NCBI GenBank assembly: GCA_044359525.1 | Contig: JBIKLY010000020.1 | Span: 1-39,537 of the forward strand | Direction: 5' to 3' | From: CAJBIL01 sp044359525 | GTDB taxonomy: Bacteria > Pseudomonadota > Gammaproteobacteria > Burkholderiales > Rhodocyclaceae | DNA: 39,537 nucleotides | Shown: one piece after another, positions 1 to 6,281 of the stretch | Position numbering within the stretch: position 1 is the first letter of the stretch | Layout of the letters: the number at the start of each line of letters is the position of its first letter | Translations under genes and position numbers: made by a program | Notes under the pieces: generated by a model | What the model saw: the letters and a program-made list of their open reading frames with translations, nothing else | What the model was told of the DNA's origin: nothing | Databases searched by the model: none

Positions 1-547
1 GCGGCCAGTTGGCCAGCGGCTCACGGGTGAAGCCGCTCTTGGCGTATTGCTGCCAGCGGCCGATGGCGTAGCAGAGCAGCAGGTTGGCCAGCCCGCCAAA
101 ATCGGCATCGGCGGGCAGTTGCTCCTGTGTTGCGGCAATGCGCAATGCCTGCTTCAGCGCCGCTTCGACGCGGTCGAGCAGCTGGTTGATACGCGCCTGC
201 AGACGCTCGTTTTCATTGACCAGCGCGTCGCCAAGCAGCACTTTGGTCATGCCGCGATTGCGCTGGGCAAAACGCAACAGCAAGGCCAGGATGTGTTCGA
301 CCTGCTGCATGCCCTGCGCTTCTTCCGCGCTGATCTGGTTGATCACGCTGAACAGGCTGGTTTCGATGAATTCGATCAGGCCCTCGAACATCTGCGCCTT
401 GCTGGTGAAGTGCCGGTAGAGGGCAGCTTCCGAGCAGTCAAGCCGGGCGGCCAGAGCGGCGGTGGTGATTTTTTCGCCCTTCGGATTCTCCAGCATCGCG
501 GCCAGTGTTTGCAGGATCTGTAGTTTGCGTTCGCCCGGCTTGGCCAT
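1..547 (-). CDS. slmA: Nucleoid occlusion factor SlmA (TetR family), 3' end outside window
   Basis: The reverse strand encodes 182 residues beginning MAKPGERKLQILQTLAAML and runs off the left edge without a stop, so only the last residues are missing (the family is about 198 aa). A TetR-type helix-turn-helix is visible at residues 28–47 (TTAALAARLDCSEAALYRHF). The all-helical C-terminal region includes the SlmA-typical stretch LLRFAQRNRGMTKVLLGDAL. SlmA binds DNA sites on the chromosome and blocks FtsZ ring assembly over the nucleoid. The start is supported by an AGGGGAG ribosome binding site just upstream. It lies 36 bp downstream of the nucleotidase gene, on the same strand, and is probably cotranscribed with argB. 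Family identity is clear from sequence; the role is known from the family. Confidence 0.9.
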   Translation of the reverse strand, partial: MAKPGERKLQILQTLAAMLENPKGEKITTAALAARLDCSEAALYRHFTSKAQMFEGLIEFIETSLFSVINQISAEEAQGMQQVEHILALLLRFAQRNRGMTKVLLGDALVNENERLQARINQLLDRVEAALKQALRIAATQEQLPADADFGGLANLLLCYAIGRWQQYAKSGFTREPLANWP

Positions 548-583
548 TTTTGTCTCCCCTGTTTTTGTCTTGCGGGATGGTAA

Positions 584-1240
584 TTATAGCCGGCCAAGAC
601 GCTGCGGCAAGTCGAGTACGGAGGCTAGCCGCACGTCTACACAAGGTGTCTGGCGTGTGCTGGCGCTCACCCACACGGTCTTCATGCCAAGCCGTTTGGC
701 CGTTTTGAGATTGGCCAGCGTGTCTTCGACCATGATGCAGTTGCGCGGATTCAGCCGCTCGGCGCGCAGCAAATGATGGAAGCCGGCGGGTGCCGGCTTG
801 GGCTGAAAGCGGATACGTTCAACCGAGTAAACGGCATCGAAGCAGTCACTGATACCGGTCAGTTCGAGTATGGCTTCGGTGTAATGCAAGGGGGCATTGG
901 AGAAGACAATTTTGCGCCCCGGCAGACGACGCAGCATGGCCTTCAGGCCGCGTTCGAAAACGACCATGTGCTTGAGGTCGGGAAACTGATGCGTATGCCA
1001 GAGGAAATGACGCGGGTCGATGTCGTGATGGCGAATCAGGCCAAGCAAGGTAGCGCCGTAACGCAGCCAGTAATCCTGCCGGATCCGTGTGGCTTCGGCT
1101 TCGTCAACGCGCAGATGTTCGACGATGTACGCCGTCATCGACCGGTTGATGTGCGGGAAGATATGCGGGCTGGCGTTGTGCAGCGTGTTGTCGAGATCGA
1201 ACAGCCATGTCTTGTGCCAGGCGCGCGATCTTCCCGTCAT
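584..1240 (-). CDS. Pyrimidine 5'-nucleotidase, HAD superfamily
   Basis: A 218-residue HAD phosphatase. Motif I is FDLDNTLH, with nucleophile D15 and D17. Motif II is Ser114 in SNAP, motif III is Lys148 in the RFQPKP segment, and motif IV is E172-D173 (VEDTLANL). The helical cap between motifs I and II is of the kind seen in the SDT1/pyrimidine 5'-nucleotidase subfamily, which dephosphorylates UMP and CMP. Its start codon shares one base with the argB stop (TGATG), showing translational coupling. The argB–nucleotidase–slmA order is common in Rhodocyclaceae. The HAD class is certain; the nucleotide substrate is inferred from subfamily resemblance and context. Confidence 0.85.
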   Translation of the reverse strand: MTGRSRAWHKTWLFDLDNTLHNASPHIFPHINRSMTAYIVEHLRVDEAEATRIRQDYWLRYGATLLGLIRHHDIDPRHFLWHTHQFPDLKHMVVFERGLKAMLRRLPGRKIVFSNAPLHYTEAILELTGISDCFDAVYSVERIRFQPKPAPAGFHHLLRAERLNPRNCIMVEDTLANLKTAKRLGMKTVWVSASTRQTPCVDVRLASVLDLPQRLGRL

Positions 1241-2127
1241 CAGTGGCTCTTGATCATCGTGCCGACCCCGTGGTCGGTCAGGATCTCCAGCAGCAGGGCG
1301 TGTTCAACGCGGCCGTCGATGATATGCACGCTCTTTACGCCGTTGCGCGCCGCGTCGAGCGCCGAGCCGATCTTCGGCAGCATGCCGCCGGACAGCGTGC
1401 CGTCTTCCACCATGTCGTCGATCTGCTTCGGCGTGATGCCGGTAATCAGCTTGCCGGCATCGTCGAGTACGCCCGGCGTGTTGGTCAGCAGCACCAGTTT
1501 TTCGGCCTTGAGGATTTCGGCGATCTTGCCGGCCACCACGTCGGCGTTGATGTTGTAGGTCTCGCCGTCCTTGCCGACGCCGATCGGCGCGATCACCGGG
1601 ATGAAACCACCGGCCTCCAGATGGCCGATCAGCGACGGGTCGATCTGCACGATATCGCCGACCTGGCCGACGTCGATCAGCTCCTCCGGCTTGTCCTTGT
1701 TCGGCAGCATCAGTTTTTTGGCACGGATGAAGTTGCCGTCCTTGCCGGTCAGGCCGACCGCCTTGCCACCGGCATGATTGATCAGGTTGACCACATCCTT
1801 GTTGACCTGCCCGCCGAGCACCATTTCGACGATTTCCATCGTCTCGGCATCGGTCACGCGCATGCCCTGGATGAACTCGCCCTTCTTGCCGACGCGTGCC
1901 AGCAGGTTCTCGATCTGCGGCCCGCCGCCATGCACGACGACGACGTTCATGCCGACCAGCTTGAGCAGCACCACATCGCGCGCGAAGCACTGTTTAAGAT
2001 TCTCGTCGGTCATCGCATTGCCGCCATATTTGACGACGATGGTCCGGCCGTGAAATTTCTTGATGTAAGGCAGCGCCTCGGCGAGGATCGCGGCTTCGTC
2101 GGCGGGGGTGATCGAGCGGTTGGTCAT
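1240..2127 (-). CDS. argB: Acetylglutamate kinase
   Basis: 295 residues, a normal length for ArgB, starting MTNRSITPADEAAILAEALP. The amino acid kinase fold is recognisable by VVKYGGNAM (residues 31–39, phosphate-binding Lys), VVVVHGGGPQI, the GLTGKDGNF loop, INADVVAGKIAE and LVLLTNTPGVL. It phosphorylates N-acetyl-L-glutamate, the second step of arginine synthesis, in the cytosol. The frame stays open for 130 codons upstream, but that part overlaps the divergent antitoxin gene and has no ArgB homology, so the ATG at 2127 is chosen. The stop overlaps the nucleotidase start by one base. Confidence 0.96.
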   Translation of the reverse strand: MTNRSITPADEAAILAEALPYIKKFHGRTIVVKYGGNAMTDENLKQCFARDVVLLKLVGMNVVVVHGGGPQIENLLARVGKKGEFIQGMRVTDAETMEIVEMVLGGQVNKDVVNLINHAGGKAVGLTGKDGNFIRAKKLMLPNKDKPEELIDVGQVGDIVQIDPSLIGHLEAGGFIPVIAPIGVGKDGETYNINADVVAGKIAEILKAEKLVLLTNTPGVLDDAGKLITGITPKQIDDMVEDGTLSGGMLPKIGSALDAARNGVKSVHIIDGRVEHALLLEILTDHGVGTMIKSH

Positions 2128-2191
2128 GGCGGGAATCCTTGTAGAGACGCGCGGGATTTTACGCGGCGTCGCAGTAGAATGGCAAACAGCA

Positions 2192-2222
2192 TTGTTTAAA
2201 GTGTTATAAACAGTGTGATAAA
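2192..2222 (+). promoter_or_regulatory. Candidate promoter/operator of the toxin–antitoxin pair
   Basis: The argB–antitoxin divergent gap contains an inverted repeat, GTTTA (2194–2198) and TAAAC (2207–2211), followed by repeated AGTGTGATAAAGTG-like sequence. It lies 30–60 bp before the antitoxin ATG, where autoregulated TA operons carry operators. A weak -35 (TTGTTT) and -10 (TGATAA, 17 bp spacing) overlap it. This is read by eye and is an inference. Confidence 0.35.
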
Positions 2223-2250
2223 GTGTGCTGTATCGCGTTAGGAGAAAATC

Positions 2251-2508
2251 ATGTTCAGTATCAGTGCCAACGATCTCAAGATCAACGGGGTTTCCGCCAT
2301 TGACGCCGCGCTTGCCAATCAACCGGAAGCGATTATTTCGGTGCGTGGCAAGGATCGTTTTGTGGTGATGGATATTGCCCATTACCACTATCTGCGCGAA
2401 TGCGAGCTCGATGCCGCGCTGGCCGAGACGCGCGCAGACCTGGCGGACGGGCGTTTCATCAAGGAGTCGGCAGCGGCGCATCTGGCGCGGCTGACGGCCG
2501 CTGAATGA
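2251..2508 (+). CDS. Phd/YefM-like antitoxin of a type II toxin–antitoxin system
   Basis: 85 residues beginning MFSISANDLKINGVSAIDAA. The N-terminal half fits the Phd/YefM DNA-binding fold: a beta-strand start, 'ND-K-NGV-AID', then EAIISVRGKDRFVVMDIAHY, the conserved 'R-GK---VVMD---Y--L-E' pattern of these antitoxins. The acidic, Ala/Leu-rich C-terminus (from about residue 50) would be the toxin-neutralising segment. A strong site (TTAGGAGAAAATC) precedes the ATG. The stop overlaps the toxin start by four bases (ATGA), the usual coupling of such modules. Confidence 0.8.
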   Translation: MFSISANDLKINGVSAIDAALANQPEAIISVRGKDRFVVMDIAHYHYLRECELDAALAETRADLADGRFIKESAAAHLARLTAAE

Positions 2509-2879
2509 GCTACGCACTGGTTTTTACCGAGCAATACACCCGGCGCGCAGCACGTTTTCTCAAGCGGCACCCCGAATTGAAGCAGCAATATCTCAAAACG
2601 CTGCAGTTGCTTGAGGCCAACCCCTTTCATCCAAGCTTGCGTCTACATTCCCTGGCCGGGCGGCTAGAGGGTTTGCACTCGGTATCGATCAATCTCTCTT
2701 ACCGCATCACGCTGGAATTACTGATCTCAGCGGAAGAAATTATTCCGGTCAATGTCGGCGACCATCATGCGGTTTATTGTTCCGGCTCAGAGCAACCGCA
2801 TTCGACTTTAAAACCTACCGCAGAGGCGCAGAGGCGCAGAGGAAACGCAGAGAACAGCAAAATACAGGCAAGAATCTGA
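2505..2879 (+). CDS. RelE/ParE-superfamily toxin with a C-terminal extension from a repeat insertion
   Basis: The 124-residue frame has a RelE/YafQ-type toxin in its first 91 residues: an N-terminal strand and basic helices (RRAARFLKRHPELKQQYLKT), HPSLRLHSLAGRLEG, SVSINLSYRITL, and the terminal motif VGDHHAVY typical of this superfamily. Such toxins are about 90 aa and usually mRNA interferases or gyrase inhibitors. Here a TGT codon follows HHAVY and translation continues 33 residues through a mobile repeat (Arg/Gln/Glu-rich tail) to a TGA at 2877. The right-hand copy of the flanking direct repeat still reads TATTGA, suggesting that the ancestral protein stopped after Tyr91. Whether the extended toxin is active cannot be told. 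Confidence 0.8.
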   Translation: MSYALVFTEQYTRRAARFLKRHPELKQQYLKTLQLLEANPFHPSLRLHSLAGRLEGLHSVSINLSYRITLELLISAEEIIPVNVGDHHAVYCSGSEQPHSTLKPTAEAQRRRGNAENSKIQARI

Positions 2880-2949
2880 TTTTCTCTGCGTCATCTCTGC
2901 GTCCTCTGCGCCTCTGCGTTGGGGGTGATGTTTAAATGCGATTGCCCTG
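2788..2949. repeat. MITE-like repeat element, copy 1 (CAGGGCAAT-ended family)
   Basis: A 162-bp element. Its left end CAGAGCAACCGCATT and right end AAATGCGATTGCCCTG are imperfect inverted repeats. Inside are long imperfect inverted arms made of CGCAGAGG units (about 2816–2855 and 2883–2920), able to form a large hairpin. It is flanked by near-identical 12-bp direct repeats, ATTGTTCCGGCT (2776–2787) and ATTGATCCGGCT (2950–2961), which look like a target-site duplication. A second copy with the same ends lies between gltK and gltL. No transposase is encoded, so it would be non-autonomous. Confidence 0.75.
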
Positions 2950-2995
2950 ATTGATCCGGCTTGATCACACGCTTCTCTGCCGATAGAGTGTCTTC

Positions 2996-3556
2996 ATGAG
3001 CGAACCTGACCTTCAGCAATCCCTGCAGCAAATGCGTCCGACGCTGCTGCGCTTTGCCATGCTGCAGCTGCGCAACGAGGCGGCGGCCGAAGATGTGGTG
3101 CAGGAAACGCTGCTTGCCGCATTGGAGGGCAAGAGCGCCTTCTCCGGCCGCTCGCAGCTCAAGACCTGGGCGGTCTCCATTTTGCGTAACAAGATTGTCG
3201 ACCATCTGCGCCGCAGTTCGCGCGAGGGAACGCTGCCGCAGGTTGACGAATATGGCGACGAGGATTTCGATGCGCTGTTCGATGGCACCGGCCATTGGCA
3301 GGAGCCGCCGGGCGATTGGGGCGACCCGGCGAAAGTGCTTGAGCAGCGTGGTTTTTATGACGTGCTTGAATTGTGCATGCAGGCGTTGCCGGAAAATATC
3401 GCGCGTGTTTTTACGATGAAGGAGGTGCTTGGTTTCGAGACGGAAGAAATCTGTAAGGAATTGAAGATGAGTTCGTCTAACTGTTGGGTGGTGCTGTTCA
3501 GGGCACGCATGCGACTGCGGGAATGTCTGCAGTTGAAATGGTTTGGCGCGAGGTGA
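2996..3556 (+). CDS. ECF-type RNA polymerase sigma factor
   Basis: 186 residues with the two ECF regions. Region 2 lies near residues 10–75 (LLRFAMLQLRNEAAAEDVVQ, then the KTWAVSILRNKIVDHLRR core- and -10-binding stretch). Region 4 lies near residues 125–180 (ALPENIARVFTMKEVLGF, EEICKELKMSSSNCWVVLFR, the -35-reading HTH). A variable acidic linker with a WQEPPGDWGDP segment separates them, as in the RpoE-like subgroup found beside DUF2282/DUF692 genes. It is followed with a TGATG overlap by a zinc-binding anti-sigma, then by the bufferin genes, so it probably controls this operon in response to metal or redox stress. The inducer is not visible in the sequence. Confidence 0.88.
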   Translation: MSEPDLQQSLQQMRPTLLRFAMLQLRNEAAAEDVVQETLLAALEGKSAFSGRSQLKTWAVSILRNKIVDHLRRSSREGTLPQVDEYGDEDFDALFDGTGHWQEPPGDWGDPAKVLEQRGFYDVLELCMQALPENIARVFTMKEVLGFETEEICKELKMSSSNCWVVLFRARMRLRECLQLKWFGAR

Positions 3557-3735
3557 TGGGAATGAAATCTTGTAAGGATGTTCACCGTCTGGTGGTCGAA
3601 GGACAAGATCGAAAACTCGGGTTCACTGAACGTTTTTCTGTGCGTATGCATCTGATGATCTGCACCGCCTGCCGACGTTTTGACGCACAGATGGATCTGT
3701 TGCGTCAGGCGCTACGGCGCTTCCCCGGAGATTAG
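3556..3735 (+). CDS. Short zinc-binding anti-sigma factor (zf-HC2 type)
   Basis: 59 residues, starting MGMKSCKDVHRLVVEGQDR at an ATG that shares a base with the sigma-factor stop. The HxxxCxxC signature (HLMICTAC) with an upstream Cys/His pair is that of ZAS-family anti-sigma factors, which hold an ECF sigma through a zinc-coordinating helical bundle. There is no transmembrane segment, so it is a cytosolic anti-sigma. Thiol oxidation or metal displacement is the known release route in several relatives and would suit a copper-response operon; this is inference for this gene. Confidence 0.8.
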   Translation: MGMKSCKDVHRLVVEGQDRKLGFTERFSVRMHLMICTACRRFDAQMDLLRQALRRFPGD

Positions 3736-3782
3736 GTTCGGGAGAGCTTTGTGAAACGCCCACTCATCAACAGGAGACTTAC

Positions 3783-4088
3783 ATGAAAACCGAAACCTCG
3801 ACGTCGAATACCCTCGCCCAAGCCGCCATCGCCGGTCTGCTCGCTCTCGGCCTCAGCGCCTCATCGGGCGCAGCCTTCGCTGCCGCCGAAAAGGAGAAAT
3901 GCTTCGGTGTCGCGATGGCCGGCAAGAACGACTGCGGCGGCAAGTATTCGAAGCACGCCTGCGCCGGCACGTCGACCGTCGACAAGGATCCCAACGACTG
4001 GAAGTACGTTGACAAGGGCAGCTGCGAAAAAATGGGCGGCAAGCTCAAGGCGGCTGCTGAGCTGGAGATGATGAAGAAAAAGGGCTGA
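3783..4088 (+). CDS. bufA: DUF2282 bufferin-type copper-binding RiPP precursor
   Basis: 101 residues: a Sec signal peptide (about 1–35, core AIAGLLALGLSASSGAAFAA), then a small Lys-rich domain with four cysteines, C40, C51, C60 and C81 (motifs EKEKCFGV, NDCGG, HACAGTS, GSCEKMGG). This cysteine layout is that of DUF2282 'bufferins', exported peptides whose cysteines are modified (thiooxazole formation) by a DUF692 enzyme so that they bind periplasmic copper. The cognate DUF692 and DUF2063 genes follow directly. An AACAGGAGACTTAC ribosome site precedes the ATG. Identity as a DUF2282 protein is strong; modification and copper binding are taken from the family. Confidence 0.87.
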   Translation: MKTETSTSNTLAQAAIAGLLALGLSASSGAAFAAAEKEKCFGVAMAGKNDCGGKYSKHACAGTSTVDKDPNDWKYVDKGSCEKMGGKLKAAAELEMMKKKG

Positions 4089-4104
4089 ATCGGGAGCGCC
4101 TGGC

Positions 4105-4980
4105 ATGTCGGTCTTGCCAGCCCTCGCCACCTTGCCTGTTTTGCCGGGTTTGCCCATTGCTGCCGGCATCGGCCTGCGCGCCCCGCATCACGCGCAGGTG
4201 CTTGCCGAGCAGCCAGCGGTGGCCTGGTGGGAAGTGCATAGCGAAAACTTCTTCAGTGCCGGGGGCGCGCCGCTTGAGTTTTTGCAGCGCGTCCGGCAGT
4301 CGTACCCGGTCAGCCTGCACGGTGTCGGGCTGTCGCTCGGCGCGGTCGATACGCTGTTCGACGCGCATCTGGACAAGCTGGCGACACTGGTTGAGCGCAT
4401 CGAGCCGGCGGCCGTTTCCGAGCATCTGTGCTGGTCGTCGGCCGGCGGCCAGCACTTCAACGATCTGCTGCCCTTGCCCTACACCGTCGAAGCGTTGCAA
4501 CAGGCGGTTTCGCGCATCAGCCGCGTGCAGGATAGGCTGCAGCGGCAGATTCTCGTCGAGAACGTATCGAGCTATCTGCAGTTCGTCGATTCGACGATGT
4601 ACGAATGGGATTTCCTCGTCGCCGTTGCACAGCGCAGCGGCTGCGGCATCCTGCTCGACATCAACAATATTTACGTCTCCGCGAGCAATCACGGCTTTGA
4701 TGCGAAGACCTATATCGATGCCATTCCAGCTGATCTCGTTGGCGAGATTCATCTGGCCGGCTTCGAGCGCTGCGACGATTTCCTGATCGACACGCATGGC
4801 CAGCCGGTGCATGCGCCGGTGTGGGATCTGTACGCCTATGCGCTCGAACGTCTTGGGCCGCAGCCGACGCTGATCGAGTGGGATACCGACATCCCTGATC
4901 TGGCTGTGCTCCAGGGCGAGGCCGCCAAAGCAGCGCGGCTGTTGCGGCGTGCCGAGGTCGGTCATGCCTGCGCTGCCTGA
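4105..4980 (+). CDS. bufB: DUF692 multinuclear non-heme iron oxidase (MNIO), bufferin-modifying enzyme
   Basis: 291 residues of a TIM-barrel MNIO. Family landmarks, in order, are GIGLRAPHH, WWEVHSENFF, SLHGVGLSLG, EHLCWSSAGG, ENVSSYL, GILLDINNIYVSA, GEIHLAGF, IDTHGQPVH and LIEWDTDIP. The conserved His, Glu and Asp in them form the multi-iron site. MNIOs oxidise peptide cysteines, for example to thiooxazoles or oxazolone-thioamides. Placed 16 bp after the DUF2282 precursor and overlapping the DUF2063 gene, it is the expected modifying enzyme for that peptide. Usual length; acts in the cytosol before export. Confidence 0.9.
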   Translation: MSVLPALATLPVLPGLPIAAGIGLRAPHHAQVLAEQPAVAWWEVHSENFFSAGGAPLEFLQRVRQSYPVSLHGVGLSLGAVDTLFDAHLDKLATLVERIEPAAVSEHLCWSSAGGQHFNDLLPLPYTVEALQQAVSRISRVQDRLQRQILVENVSSYLQFVDSTMYEWDFLVAVAQRSGCGILLDINNIYVSASNHGFDAKTYIDAIPADLVGEIHLAGFERCDDFLIDTHGQPVHAPVWDLYAYALERLGPQPTLIEWDTDIPDLAVLQGEAAKAARLLRRAEVGHACAA

Positions 4981-5773
4981 TCTGCAGGCCGCATTGGGCG
5001 GCGGTCTACGCGGTAATGAGGGGCCCGGTTTGTGGGCGCTGTTCAGCGAGCCGCAAGCCGTCGCCGAGCGCCGTTTCGCGGCCTATCGCCGTAACGTGAT
5101 CGGCAACTGGCGCAGCGCGCTGGCCTCGACCTATCCGGTGCTGGCGCAACTGCTCGGCGCACAACATTTTCGCGATTTGGCCGATCAGTACATAACGACT
5201 TATCCGAGCAGCAGTGGCGACCTCAACGCCTATGGCGGCGAGCTGGCGACCCTGCTCGACGCATCCGCACGTTGCAAGGAACTGCCCTGGCTGGCTGACG
5301 TAGCGCGGCTTGAGTGGGCGCTGCTTCTTGTCTACGGCGCGCCGGATGCGGCGCCGTTCGACCTTGCAGCGCTGGCCGGCGTGCCTGTCGAACAACAGGC
5401 TGCGCTGCGCCTGCAAGTCTGGCCGGGCACCACGCTGATCGTCTCGCAATGGCCGCTCGTCGACATCTGGCAGGCGCACCAACTGGCGCCGGAGGCGTGC
5501 GATGCGGCGCTGGCCGCGATTGACCTCTCGCCGGCAAATGCCCCGCGCTACGTACTCGCGGCGCGCAGCGAAGGCCGTGTTTTTGCGGCGCCGCTGAGCC
5601 TTGCCGAGGCGACTTTTTTGCAGGCGTTGCAAGCCTCGCAGACGCTCGCCGAAGCCATTGGCGCGGCCCTGGAAAGCGACGCCGACTTCAACCCCGGCAG
5701 CGCACTGCAGCGCCTGATTGCCCTGCAGGCGCTGACCGGATTGATCAGATTCGAGGAGAATAAAAATGAATAA
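4964..5773 (+). CDS. bufC: DUF2063 bufferin maturation partner
   Basis: 269 residues from the ATG at 4964 (MPALPDLQAALGGGL). That start has a GAGG site six bases upstream and overlaps the DUF692 gene by 17 bp; an in-frame GTG at 4949 is a weaker alternative. The N-terminal DUF2063 domain is recognisable by RFAAYRRNVIGNWRSALAST, YPVLAQLLG and the following helices. The C-terminal half is the less conserved alpha/beta part. In MNIO systems this protein is the recognition partner that delivers the precursor peptide to the oxidase. The last codons overlap the DoxX start by eight bases. Confidence 0.87.
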   Translation: MPALPDLQAALGGGLRGNEGPGLWALFSEPQAVAERRFAAYRRNVIGNWRSALASTYPVLAQLLGAQHFRDLADQYITTYPSSSGDLNAYGGELATLLDASARCKELPWLADVARLEWALLLVYGAPDAAPFDLAALAGVPVEQQAALRLQVWPGTTLIVSQWPLVDIWQAHQLAPEACDAALAAIDLSPANAPRYVLAARSEGRVFAAPLSLAEATFLQALQASQTLAEAIGAALESDADFNPGSALQRLIALQALTGLIRFEENKNE

Positions 5774-6281
5774 CACCACACCCGCATGCCCCGCCACCGC
5801 CCGCCCGCTGACGGGGGCTGCCTGTCGTTTGCTGTCATTTACGCAATGCGCCATCGCCCTGATGGAGCGCTGGCTGACGCCGACCTTTGATCTGGCGATC
5901 CGGCTCTACGTTGCCAATGTCTTCTTCAAATCCGGGCTGACCAAAATCCAGGACTGGAGTTCGACCGTCGCGCTTTTTCAATACGAGTATCAGGTGCCCG
6001 TCCTGCCGCCCGAGCTGGCGGCACTGATGGGCACCTCCGGTGAGCTGGGGCTGCCGGTCTTGCTTGCACTCGGGCTGGCCGGGCGCTTTGGCGCGGCCGG
6101 CCTGTCGGTGATGAACGTCGTCGCCGTCATCTCCTACGCCGACCTTTCCGACCTCGGCCGGCAGGATCACCTGCTGTGGGGCATCTTGCTGCTGGTGACG
6201 CTGCTGCACGGCCCCGGTCGCTGGTCGCTCGATTTCTGGTTGAAGAATCGCTGGCTGAGCAACCGCTGGGCGAGTCGATGA
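5766..6281 (+). CDS. DoxX-family membrane protein of the bufferin operon
   Basis: 171 residues with about four hydrophobic segments (IRLYVANVFFKSGLTKIQDW, the family's entry helix; LGLPVLLALGLAGRF; AGLSVMNVVAVISYA; HLLWGILLLVTLLHGPGRWS). Family members are inner-membrane proteins linked to quinone or thiol redox handling. A DoxX gene regularly ends DUF2282/692/2063 operons, and here it overlaps bufC (start) and the following GGDEF/EAL gene (ATGA at its stop). An oxidant- or electron-supplying role for peptide modification is plausible but inferred. Confidence 0.82.
   Translation: MNNTTPACPATARPLTGAACRLLSFTQCAIALMERWLTPTFDLAIRLYVANVFFKSGLTKIQDWSSTVALFQYEYQVPVLPPELAALMGTSGELGLPVLLALGLAGRFGAAGLSVMNVVAVISYADLSDLGRQDHLLWGILLLVTLLHGPGRWSLDFWLKNRWLSNRWASR

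Noticed and set aside
1207..2199. A 330-codon plus-strand frame opposite argB
   Set aside because: Shadow of argB; no family motifs and no suitable ribosome site.
2788..2879. The toxin's C-terminal 33 residues as a functional domain
   Set aside because: The sequence is the translated end of a repeat element whose inverted ends and flanking duplication are visible at the DNA level.
2815..2925. CRISPR array suggested by tandem CGCAGAGG units
   Set aside because: The units are 8–9 bases without spacers and are arranged as inverted arms of a hairpin element.
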